A stretch of 40,780 nucleotides of DNA from a virus. Positions within the stretch are counted from its first letter, which is position 1; every line of letters begins with the position of its first letter. The notes below the pieces were generated by a model, which was not told where the DNA came from, did not search any database, and saw only the letters and a program-made list of their open reading frames with translations. Both the position numbers and the translations under genes were made by a program. Shown piece by piece: positions 26,062 to 32,845 of the stretch. Where the stretch lies: IMG/VR virus record IMGVR_UViG_3300044625_000658, positions 1-40,780 of that record; one strand, written 5' to 3'.

Positions 26062-27165
26062 TTATGGGATGTACATAATGTAATAACAAGCCAGAACAGG
26101 GGGAATATTATTGTGAGACAAGCCACCTCCTGTAGAGGAATTTGTCACAGTGACATTAATATTAGTGAGGCCTGTTGTAGAAGATCCTGTAATGTCTGTT
26201 GTGGGTCCTTCGTTAAAGTTACCACCACTTCCAAAGTGTCCTGTATAATCCTCATTCCATACGTTAGGAAGCGTGTGAGTGTGTCCAGGATCTATAATGT
26301 TTACAGAGGCTGCGTGCGTGTGTGCAGGAATCTGTGTAGTATCAAGAACAACATTGTTTGCACCAGTGATCATAGACAGTGTATAGTTGGGATTACCAGC
26401 AATACCAGGATCTACAGCAGCATTATATGCACCCCCACCAGGAACAGCTGTAACACTTACAGGCAGTCTTCCACGCTTATCAGGAGTACCATTTGCACCA
26501 TTGCACAAGTAGATTTTATCCCAACCAAGACCAGCAAGACCTACACCACCAGCATCAAAGTTGGTGAGAGGACCGTAGTATTCAACAACTGTGTAAGGAA
26601 CCATTTTGGTGTACTGCTGTCCTGAAGAAGCAGTGCTTGCAATGTAAGCAGCGATCAGACCATTCAGGTCAGCCAGCTTTACATAGTTTGTGCTTAGATC
26701 AAGAGCAAGAGCTGCTAGGTCAACTTCAAGCTGACAAACCTTATCAATTGTAGCTTGGAGAACATCATGCGTATCATCAGAATCTACAACACCACTCAGA
26801 CAACTAACATCATAGTTAGCGTTCAGTGTAGCAAGCTCAGCAACAATATCATCAACTTGTTCTTGAAGATCACAAGCAGCCTTGATGAGGGCTGTGACAA
26901 CATCCAGTACTGATATAGTTGTACAAGGTGCACATACAGGGAGATACTGACTTACCAGATTACAAATGATAGCTTCATCAATAGTTAAATTGATTCCTGT
27001 ACCATCCAATGTACCAACGAGGAAAGTGGTGATTTGTTGTTCTACATGTGCAAGTGTATCACCGTTCTCAATACCAAGCTCAGGAATGTCAACTCCTGTA
27101 TATTTAACGCACTGGTCTGAAACAATCTCAGCACATCCGTTATAACAATTATTGCAGTTGCTCAT
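26062..27165 (-). CDS. Fibre protein with C-terminal phage tail-collar domain, 367 aa
   Basis: The C-terminal 170 residues match the phage tail-collar fold: WDKIYLCNGANGTPDKRGRL, then IPAHTHAASVNI, DPGHTHTLP and a closing PPVLACYYIMYIP. The His pairs in HTH can bind metal in the fibre trimer axis, as known for collar domains. Residues 1-40 are a Cys-rich anchor with KYTGVDIPELGI. About 40-175 is a helical, coiled-coil-like stalk (for example LQEQVDDIVAELATLNANYD). Its start overlaps the preceding stop as TAATG. In crAss-like phages comparable proteins form head or tail fibres; the domain order here fits a short trimeric fibre. Receptor specificity cannot be read from sequence. Confidence 0.88.
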   Translation of the reverse strand: MSNCNNCYNGCAEIVSDQCVKYTGVDIPELGIENGDTLAHVEQQITTFLVGTLDGTGINLTIDEAIICNLVSQYLPVCAPCTTISVLDVVTALIKAACDLQEQVDDIVAELATLNANYDVSCLSGVVDSDDTHDVLQATIDKVCQLEVDLAALALDLSTNYVKLADLNGLIAAYIASTASSGQQYTKMVPYTVVEYYGPLTNFDAGGVGLAGLGWDKIYLCNGANGTPDKRGRLPVSVTAVPGGGAYNAAVDPGIAGNPNYTLSMITGANNVVLDTTQIPAHTHAASVNIIDPGHTHTLPNVWNEDYTGHFGSGGNFNEGPTTDITGSSTTGLTNINVTVTNSSTGGGLSHNNIPPVLACYYIMYIP

Positions 27166-27428
27166 TATTTGTATTTTAAAATTTTTACTCTGCTAGCGAT
27201 TTGCTCAACGGTGTAACTGCTAGCATAATCAGGGTTACACCATTTGAATGTAAGAATTCTCTTGTAGTTCAAGAGATCAATAATTGCTGTAGCAGGAACA
27301 GGTTGGTTTAACATGTATACAACATTGTTGTATAGGTTAGCACCTAATTCATTCAGCTTATGGTCTATATCGTGCAGTAGAGCAGGGATTGTTGAACAAT
27401 CAGTGCTTACCAATCTTGGATATAACAT
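27165..27428 (-). CDS. Small conserved phage protein, 87 aa
   Basis: An 87-residue protein, mostly helical (TIPALLHDIDHKLNELGANL), followed by AIIDLLNYKRILTFKWCN, which I recognise as a conserved phage segment without a known role. No motif or membrane span. It overlaps the 46-residue zinc-ribbon gene by 29 bp upstream and the fibre gene by 1 bp (TAATG) downstream. It is probably a fibre chaperone or minor connector. Confidence 0.75.
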   Translation of the reverse strand: MLYPRLVSTDCSTIPALLHDIDHKLNELGANLYNNVVYMLNQPVPATAIIDLLNYKRILTFKWCNPDYASSYTVEQIASRVKILKYK

Positions 27429-27540
27429 TTTTAAAAGATTGTTTTACTTGTGCTGCAGCAGCATGACAAGCTGCGCATAATCCATTAATTAGTTGACATC
27501 CGCATCCAAACTTTGCTCCACATTTTCTGCAACTTGCCAT
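27400..27540 (-). CDS. Tiny zinc-ribbon protein, 46 aa
   Basis: ATG at 27540, stop TGA at 27402-27400. The protein begins MASCRKCGAKFGCGCQLING and continues LCAACH. It thus has six Cys and a His in 26 residues arranged as CxxC...CxC...CxxCH, a treble-clef or ribbon zinc site. The rest is a short basic helix. It fills the gap between the 185- and 87-residue genes (1 bp after the former's stop) and its tail overlaps the next gene by 29 bp. Similar tiny zinc-ribbon proteins occur in Bacteroidota phage structural regions. Function is unknown: it could bind nucleic acid or act as a small virion protein. Confidence 0.75.
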   Translation of the reverse strand: MASCRKCGAKFGCGCQLINGLCAACHAAAAQVKQSFKNVISKIGKH

Positions 27541-27541
27541 A

Positions 27542-28099
27542 TTAATAGAAGTTTATTACGTAATTGTTACCAGAGCAATTACAGTTGTTCTTCACAAAGT
27601 TATTCAGCATTTTCTGTGCTTGATTATACAGCGTAGTGGCTGTATCAAGAGCACAGTTGTTAGCAGCAGCAATTGCTCCTTGGATAAAGAAATAGATGGT
27701 GTTTAAATCCACCTTTGATTGGGTTTTGATAGCCTTATCGCACTCCATCATATCCAGCTTCATGAATGCCTCATCAAATCTCTCCTGAAGTTGGTCAACA
27801 CGTAGAATTGTTTTTTCTACATAGTTAGTAATAGCAGGATCAATAGAATATTTCAGCTTGTATATTCCATCAGGTAGGGGCACAAGAGCAGCACCAGTTG
27901 CTGTAATTCCAAGAGACTCAGAATTAAACAGGTTGTAATTATTCACCGTAAAAGGAAGAACAACAGTTCCAAAAGATGGAACAGTGATTTCGATGGTGGG
28001 ATTTACAGGAGTGGTGACATATGTGGATGCATCAGCAACGCCCAACAACATCTTGTTGTATGTAGGAAGAACTAGTATATCAAGGTTTAACGTGGGCAT
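27542..28099 (-). CDS. Conserved virion protein, beta N-domain and helical C-domain, 185 aa
   Basis: Residues 1-90 form a beta-sandwich-like region ending in DGIYKLKYSI. Residues 95-185 are helical with the conserved run LQERFDEAFMKLDMMECDKA and IYFFIQGAIAAANN, ending CNCSGNNYVINFY. I recognise this C-terminal half from many Bacteroidota phage contigs, where it is annotated only as structural. It lies between the decoration protein and the fibre genes, so attachment of fibres to the head or tail is likely. A terminator-like hairpin precedes its start by 9 bp. Confidence 0.82.
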   Translation of the reverse strand: MPTLNLDILVLPTYNKMLLGVADASTYVTTPVNPTIEITVPSFGTVVLPFTVNNYNLFNSESLGITATGAALVPLPDGIYKLKYSIDPAITNYVEKTILRVDQLQERFDEAFMKLDMMECDKAIKTQSKVDLNTIYFFIQGAIAAANNCALDTATTLYNQAQKMLNNFVKNNCNCSGNNYVINFY

Positions 28100-28107
28100 G
28101 ACTCTTA

Positions 28108-28153
28108 AATAAATAAGCCAGAGGATTGAGTTTTAATCCTCTCACCTCTGGCT
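28108..28153 (-). terminator. Terminator/attenuator hairpin with alternative pairing
   Basis: On the minus strand AGCCAGAGG (28153-28145) pairs with CCTCTGGCT (28124-28116), followed by TATTTATTT. The inner AGAGGATT can instead pair with AATCCTCT, giving a competing 8-bp hairpin. It lies between the decoration protein and the 185-residue gene, and could lower or tune downstream expression rather than stop it. The remaining 28154-28185 gap is AT-rich with no clear element. Confidence 0.65.
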
Positions 28154-28185
28154 TAGGTTATATGATATTATTTACAACTCCTCTA

Positions 28186-29352
28186 TTACGGGATCAAGGT
28201 AGAAGTGGTAGTTGTAGAGGGCCATACAGTGGTGGTAGTAGATGTAGTTGTGATACATGTGTTGTCACCAGTGATAGTACCCAGAGCAGCAGTAAGAATG
28301 CTGTTGATGCTTGTAGCTTCAGCAGAACCAGCCTCAGCAGCGATGATTACCATGTTATCTTCCATGATATAGTCTCCCCACTGATAAACAGTCTTATCAT
28401 ACTCATTGAATCTGATATAGAAAGTATCGTAGGTAGTACCAGCAGATACCCAGCTCTCAAAGTTCTCGTTGTAACCCACCATTCTGTAGAGGTGCTTCAG
28501 GTAACCAGCTTGGTAGCTGTAGAAGTTCTTCTCCAATTGGATAATCTCATCAGAAGTACCAGTTGGATAAGAAGAACGCTGCACAATAACAGGGGTAGCG
28601 ATTACATTACAAGCATCAGCAACAATGAAGTCAGCAGTTGTAGCAGGACCCAGGATAACGAAGGTGCGGAACCACATTCTGTCATACTCATAAGGGAAAG
28701 CTGCAACATCACACGGTTGTCCGTATTTAGTCAGAGGCTTACCAGTAATACGCAGAATTGCAGAAGCATCGTTACCCAGACGCTGGAACTGATAGAAATC
28801 ACTGAAGGTGATGTTATCAGGGTTGATGCCAGGACCTTGCTTTTCAAAAGCCAGAATGATGCTGTCAATCAAAGCAGGAACATCAACATTATCACAAGGA
28901 TCAGCACCACAATCGCAACAAGGAGCCTGTACAGTTACACTACGAGTGAAACCATTGAAGTACAGAGTGTCCAGGTAGCTAGAGTGAGCACGCAAAGTAA
29001 CAGTAACAACGTCACCACACTTTACATTCCAGCTTGTAATGTCTGTAATCTGGGTTACAGGGGTAGGACATCCTTCCACCTTGTAAAACTCAGTTACGTT
29101 AGAGTTACAACCAGAACCAGAAGGGCAACCCTTGATCTTGTCAGAACGCTTAGAACCTTGCAGATAAGTGTTTGTTCTACCTTGAGCTACATAGAAGTAG
29201 GGGGCAGCAGCAATGTTTACAGCAGTGGCAACAGTGTAGTCATTCTTGAAGAAGCCCACCTTACCAGCTGTGAGGTCTTGAGTAGAACCGCTATTGGCAA
29301 TACCACTACCAACAGGAACCACGAAGACCGTAGTTAAAGAAAAATCAGCCAT
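28186..29352 (-). CDS. Putative capsid decoration/auxiliary protein with Thr-rich tail, 388 aa
   Basis: The protein opens MADFSLTTVFVVPVGSGIAN, continues with a beta-rich domain (VTVTLRAHSSYLDTLYFNGF near 115-140) and a CCDCGADPCD Cys motif near 147-156. It then has a longer alpha/beta domain and ends in an extended tail of about 20 Thr/Ser residues interrupted by VWP. There is no signal peptide. It lies three genes after the capsid protein, where crAss-like phages encode auxiliary capsid proteins, and shares the CGADPCD motif with the 86-residue protein. The low-complexity tail is probably exposed on the virion surface. Confidence 0.8.
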   Translation of the reverse strand: MADFSLTTVFVVPVGSGIANSGSTQDLTAGKVGFFKNDYTVATAVNIAAAPYFYVAQGRTNTYLQGSKRSDKIKGCPSGSGCNSNVTEFYKVEGCPTPVTQITDITSWNVKCGDVVTVTLRAHSSYLDTLYFNGFTRSVTVQAPCCDCGADPCDNVDVPALIDSIILAFEKQGPGINPDNITFSDFYQFQRLGNDASAILRITGKPLTKYGQPCDVAAFPYEYDRMWFRTFVILGPATTADFIVADACNVIATPVIVQRSSYPTGTSDEIIQLEKNFYSYQAGYLKHLYRMVGYNENFESWVSAGTTYDTFYIRFNEYDKTVYQWGDYIMEDNMVIIAAEAGSAEATSINSILTAALGTITGDNTCITTTSTTTTVWPSTTTTSTLIP

Positions 29353-29379
29353 TGTTTTTTATTTAAAGGTTAAAAATAC

Positions 29380-30111
29380 TTATTCGTTTGTTTGAATTCT
29401 CATTATTGAGCTTTGTACAGCAGATTGATTTTCAGTGTACATAGCCAGGTTTTGTACTGTCAGATCCAGAAGCTCATCTTCAAGATAGGTTTCAAGCTCA
29501 CAGTTTTGATCTACAGAGGGTGTTCCATCAAACTTAACATATCCTGCCTTATCGATGTACACAGGATATCTCATGTAAGAGATGTATATTTTAGTTGGAG
29601 TGAACGTACCATCTGTGAAAATACTTATCTCATCTGAAGACAGAAAGTTGAATGTTTCCTGATACTCAAAGGAAGGTTTGTAATGGGTGTTGTTCAGAAG
29701 CAGGGAAATATCTCCATGCTTTGCCAAATCCTTGTTTATCCAAATCTTCCTATCCTTACATCTCCCCTTGTCAGCCAGTACATAACTATCAATATAGAAC
29801 ATGTACTTTGGAGTGAGTTGATGTATGTTTGCAAACCACTGATTGAGTTCAGCATTCTTAACAGACAGTGTAAGAGGCTGGTTGTTATATGTTATAACCA
29901 AGCTCTGAAGGTCTTCGTAACGCTTTTTAAAAGCGTCCAAACCAAGACCGCTCACCATACTAAAACCGTCTACCTTCTGTTTGATCAGCTTGATCTGAGC
30001 CTCATTGAGAGCTAAGATCTTATCTTCCAATTGGATCTGTTGATGATCATTAGTAGATAGTTTATTTAGTCGCTGGTCGATCTTGTATAATAAACTATCT
30101 ACAGGTATCAT
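29380..30111 (-). CDS. Ring/connector structural protein, 243 aa
   Basis: The N-terminal 65 residues form a heptad-like helix (LLYKIDQRLNKL; QLEDKILALNEAQIKLIKQK). The middle carries QWFANIHQLTPKYMFYIDSY and a beta-rich region with KDRKIWINKDL. The C-terminal helix is acidic (LETYLEDELLDLTVQNLAMY). The helix-beta-helix layout resembles the 242- and 318-residue ring proteins, so it may be one of the portal-proximal ring/adaptor proteins. It overlaps the preceding gene by ATGA, indicating tight translational coupling. Specific assignment is uncertain. Confidence 0.8.
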   Translation of the reverse strand: MIPVDSLLYKIDQRLNKLSTNDHQQIQLEDKILALNEAQIKLIKQKVDGFSMVSGLGLDAFKKRYEDLQSLVITYNNQPLTLSVKNAELNQWFANIHQLTPKYMFYIDSYVLADKGRCKDRKIWINKDLAKHGDISLLLNNTHYKPSFEYQETFNFLSSDEISIFTDGTFTPTKIYISYMRYPVYIDKAGYVKFDGTPSVDQNCELETYLEDELLDLTVQNLAMYTENQSAVQSSIMRIQTNE

Positions 30112-31076
30112 ACAGAAGCTAATTTTTTAGATTTCAACTTTTGTTCGAGGGTAATCAGATCTTCCTGATTATCATCATCGGCAAGATGTTTTACCAAATC
30201 ATCCTCATCTTTTGCCACTTCAAACTCACCTTCGTAAACCTTACCATTAGCCTTCAGTCTGTAAACTGAGTGTGTGATGGCTTGTTTTACAAGGTCTTTA
30301 ATATGGAGTAAGTTTTCCTTCATATCTGCAAATCGAGTGAACACCTCTACAGGGTTCAGCCCTTGATATTTGCCATTCTTGAATTCAGTTTGTTTAAGGA
30401 CGTTATCTACTAGATTATATACAGCTTCCTCTTTGGTATCTTCTGTAACAGGCAAACCAAGCAAGCGAGCTACCTTTCTCTTCTTTTCAGGAGTCATAGC
30501 ATCAAACTTGACAATAGCCTTGTTGATGAGTTGCTTCTTCTTAAACAGAACAGCATTTTCAATTTCATCATCAGCTACATAGAACTGAATATCAGCAGGA
30601 TATTCACCACGCTCCCAAGCTTGATAACTAGAAGCAATTGTGGGGTGAACACGCAACCAAGAGAATGCAAGTTCTTGGAGAGGCATACTAAGATCAAAGA
30701 AGTTGTCACCATCTACCAGCTTTACAGGCTGTACGTGGAGAGCATCATCTGAGGATGTTGAGAGCCCATAGTTCCAAAACTTAGAACGAGGTCCCAGGTC
30801 AATTCCCCCAAGAGCAACTTCAAGTTTCTCTCTAAGGTTCTTTACACGTTCAACCTCCAGTTCTCTTTCTAGAGGATCAGAGATTCTGCGGATGTAGTTA
30901 GCTTCAGGATCAAGTCCTGTTCTATATCTACCATCTAGCTCTTTGTAAGGATACTTAAAAACTCCTGTACCAGGAATTCTAGTGAGTCCTTTAATCGCAA
31001 GACCGCCTTGCATTGTCTGCAATTGAGAGTTGTTGTACTCTTTCTTAATCGTAGAGATTTTTCCAATCTTACCCAT
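30108..31076 (-). CDS. Conserved structural protein downstream of capsid, 322 aa
   Basis: A 322-residue soluble protein. Conserved-looking segments include GLTRIPGTGVFKYPYKELDG (about 29-48), ANYIRRISDPLERE and DLGPRSKFWNYGL. The centre is helical, with DIQFYVADDEIENAVLFKKK; the C-terminus is Lys/Glu-rich. It resembles a protein I know from crAss-like structural operons but have no function for. It starts after the 130-bp folded non-coding region behind the capsid gene and couples by ATGA to the next gene. A minor capsid or head-completion role is inferred from position. Confidence 0.8.
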   Translation of the reverse strand: MGKIGKISTIKKEYNNSQLQTMQGGLAIKGLTRIPGTGVFKYPYKELDGRYRTGLDPEANYIRRISDPLERELEVERVKNLREKLEVALGGIDLGPRSKFWNYGLSTSSDDALHVQPVKLVDGDNFFDLSMPLQELAFSWLRVHPTIASSYQAWERGEYPADIQFYVADDEIENAVLFKKKQLINKAIVKFDAMTPEKKRKVARLLGLPVTEDTKEEAVYNLVDNVLKQTEFKNGKYQGLNPVEVFTRFADMKENLLHIKDLVKQAITHSVYRLKANGKVYEGEFEVAKDEDDLVKHLADDDNQEDLITLEQKLKSKKLASV

Positions 31077-31109
31077 GATGTAGTTAAATTTAATTTGGTT
31101 TTAAATTGG

Positions 31110-31166
31110 CAGAGTGAGTCCCATCGAAGGGATAGCGATTAGGAATCCCCTAACCCAATCACTCTG
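31110..31166 (-). ncRNA. Three-way-junction RNA element downstream of capsid gene
   Basis: CAGAGTGA (31110-31117) pairs with TCACTCTG (31159-31166) and encloses two hairpins: TCCC/GGGA with a 6-nt loop (31119-31132) and TTAGG/CCTAA with a 5-nt loop (31139-31153). GGGAT (31129-31133) can alternatively pair with ATCCC (31145-31149), giving a possible switch. In minus-strand reading the 3' end carries TCACTCTGCCA, superficially tRNA-like, but the length (57 nt) and arms do not make a tRNA. It could be a 3'-end protector, a processing signal or a regulatory leader for the 322-residue gene. Confidence 0.5.
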
Positions 31167-31172
31167 TAATTT

Positions 31173-31215
31173 GAGAGAAGCTCCCCCACTTGGAGGTGGG
31201 GGGCATTCTTCTCTC
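31173..31215 (-). other. Strong long hairpin downstream of capsid gene
   Basis: GAGAGAAG (31173-31180) pairs with CTTCTCTC (31208-31215), and inside it CCCCCAC (31183-31189) pairs with GTGGGGG (31196-31202) around a 6-nt loop. The 15 base pairs are interrupted by a small internal loop. No T-run follows in the minus direction (next bases CAAATTA), so it is not a classic terminator. Blocking 3' exonucleases to stabilise capsid mRNA is plausible. Confidence 0.65.
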
Positions 31216-31225
31216 GGTATTTGGC

Positions 31226-31238
31226 GCAGCTTAGCTGC
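31226..31238 (-). other. Small GC hairpin right after the capsid stop
   Basis: GCAGC (31226-31230) and GCTGC (31234-31238) flank a 3-nt loop, 7 bp after the capsid stop codon. With the two larger elements it makes a row of three folds between 31110 and 31238. No other gene content is seen in the 169-bp gap. Confidence 0.4.
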
Positions 31239-31245
31239 AGCAGTA

Positions 31246-32799
31246 TTAGAACTGTGGGATCTCTTCAATCAAGACTGTGCGAGACAGGTCCTCGATGAAT
31301 ACATCACAACGGTCTTTCATCCAGATCTCGTAACCAGGGAATTTGTTCGCAGAGCTCATACCCTGAGACTTAGCAAAGCCCAAGTGGTGGCGAGTTCCAT
31401 CGATATATCCCCAAGTCATAGAAGGTGCACCCTTCATACGAACTTCACGGATGTTGTTAACCAAAGAACCATCAGACATTGGAGACACGTCAAACACCAT
31501 GAATACAGGGGTAGACTTCTTGTTCTGTCCAAATTCCAGGTTAGTTTGAGGCAGGTCAAGTTCCTTCAGGTGGATCAGTTCAACACGACCAGTCTCACGA
31601 GTAACCATTGCATCGAATGCAAAGTTGTAAGTGATGTGTTGTCCTTCGCCCTGCAGGTAACGGTTTCCGCTATCAGCCATGAAGGTAAGACCACTGTTCA
31701 AAGCGTCATTCTTCAAAGCTTGTTGGAACACGTCAAAACCAGCTTCGTTTGTATACATTTTAACACGACGATCCTTAACATCAACACGTCTGTAGAACAG
31801 GTCTCCAAACACTGAACGAATCAGGTTAGCAGAGAACTCACCACGGTTGTATTGAACCAGGTTACCGTTGTTACGCATTCTGTGATATACACCAGCAGAT
31901 GTACGCTTCAGCTCTTGCTTGCTACCATGAGTCTTCACAGTACCAGGCTTGCTCCAAATCATACGCTTAACTTTCAACTCAAGCATAGACTTACGCATCC
32001 AGAACTCAATAAACGGCTCCCATTTAACATCATTACGAGTCAAAGGAAGTTGATTTCTACGCTGAGGAGCATATACCAAGATATCCAGAGGCTTACCAGA
32101 AGCATCTCTCATCATCTTGTCATCAGCCCACTCAGTGATCTTGTGCTCGAAACCATATGCAGAACCCAAAGATTCAAACATAGTGATCTTCTCACCCAAG
32201 CGAGGAAGACCCAGCAGATCCTGATCGAATTCACCGATAGCAGCATCAACCAGCTCAAGCTCGATACCAACTTGCAAGAAAGTAGAACTTACGAAATCCA
32301 CAGTGGGGTTATCGCTCACCAAGGTGAAGCTATACAGGAAGCCCATGTTCCAAGGAACGGGATCCTTAATAACGTAGAAGCGAGGACCATACTGACGAGA
32401 ACCAACAGAAACGATAGCGTTCTTAGAGAACTCGTTGGTATCCAAAACAAGAGAGAACTCTTGACCATCGATACCAGGCTTGCTCAGATTCAGGGTAGAA
32501 TCAGGAACATTGATGATTTTGGGGAACTTGTAAGGAACCTGAACTTGCCATTTCCAAGCATCACTATTATTATCGATGTAATAAGGTGTGCTCTTGTTGA
32601 TCATGTCCAAGAAGTCATTACTGTACAGTGAGCTCTGAGTGTACAAGGAGATAATCTTCTTGTCATAGTCTGCAGGCTCAGTTGAGTGGAATGATTCCAG
32701 GTGGTTAGCGTCGGTCAATTTACCTACAGCACGCTTGTCCATAGAGGCTACGCGGGCATAGGTAAAACCAGTTAAACCTGGGATTGTTTGAATTGCCAT
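31246..32799 (-). CDS. Major capsid protein (HK97-fold, crAss-like type), 517 aa
   Basis: A 517-residue protein placed after the scaffold, its size close to crAss-like major capsid proteins (about 490-510). The N-terminus is flexible (FTYARVASMDKRAVGKL). The middle is alpha/beta with VGSRQYGPRFYVIKDPVPWN, VQVGIELELVD-like strands (reading LQVGIELELVD) and KWEPFIEFWMRKSMLELKVK, consistent with the peripheral and axial domains of an HK97 fold. It closes with an acidic strand (DVFIEDLSRTVLIEEIPQF). No protease domain is fused. Codon use is GC-richer than many neighbours, as expected for a highly expressed gene. It has a possible own promoter upstream and a strongly folded 3' region, both fitting high expression. 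The capsid assignment rests on position, size and remembered family features. Confidence 0.85.
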   Translation of the reverse strand: MAIQTIPGLTGFTYARVASMDKRAVGKLTDANHLESFHSTEPADYDKKIISLYTQSSLYSNDFLDMINKSTPYYIDNNSDAWKWQVQVPYKFPKIINVPDSTLNLSKPGIDGQEFSLVLDTNEFSKNAIVSVGSRQYGPRFYVIKDPVPWNMGFLYSFTLVSDNPTVDFVSSTFLQVGIELELVDAAIGEFDQDLLGLPRLGEKITMFESLGSAYGFEHKITEWADDKMMRDASGKPLDILVYAPQRRNQLPLTRNDVKWEPFIEFWMRKSMLELKVKRMIWSKPGTVKTHGSKQELKRTSAGVYHRMRNNGNLVQYNRGEFSANLIRSVFGDLFYRRVDVKDRRVKMYTNEAGFDVFQQALKNDALNSGLTFMADSGNRYLQGEGQHITYNFAFDAMVTRETGRVELIHLKELDLPQTNLEFGQNKKSTPVFMVFDVSPMSDGSLVNNIREVRMKGAPSMTWGYIDGTRHHLGFAKSQGMSSANKFPGYEIWMKDRCDVFIEDLSRTVLIEEIPQF

Positions 32800-32812
32800 T
32801 TTGTTATCCTTT

Positions 32813-32845
32813 TAAATTTATTATGAGAAAATTATAAAAACCAAG
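32813..32845 (-). promoter_or_regulatory. Candidate capsid-gene promoter
   Basis: On the minus strand: CTTG, a 21-bp spacer, then TAAATTTA (7 of 8 against TAnnTTTG). The box ends 13 bp before the capsid ATG at 32799 and lies partly in the 3' end of the scaffold gene. The start is preceded by AAAAGGATAACAAA. The AT-rich setting makes a chance match fairly likely. Confidence 0.4.

Noticed and set aside
28126-29337. Long plus-strand reading frame (403 codons) opposite the decoration-protein gene
   Set aside because: It lies fully antisense to a well-supported gene, its translation is Ser/Arg/Val-rich without domain features, and it reflects the codon bias of the minus-strand gene.
31110-31166. 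tRNA or tRNA-like gene suggested by TTCGA and TCACTCTGCCA on the minus strand
   Set aside because: Only 57 nt, with no D-arm or anticodon arm of proper size, and the would-be T loop has 6 rather than 7 bases.
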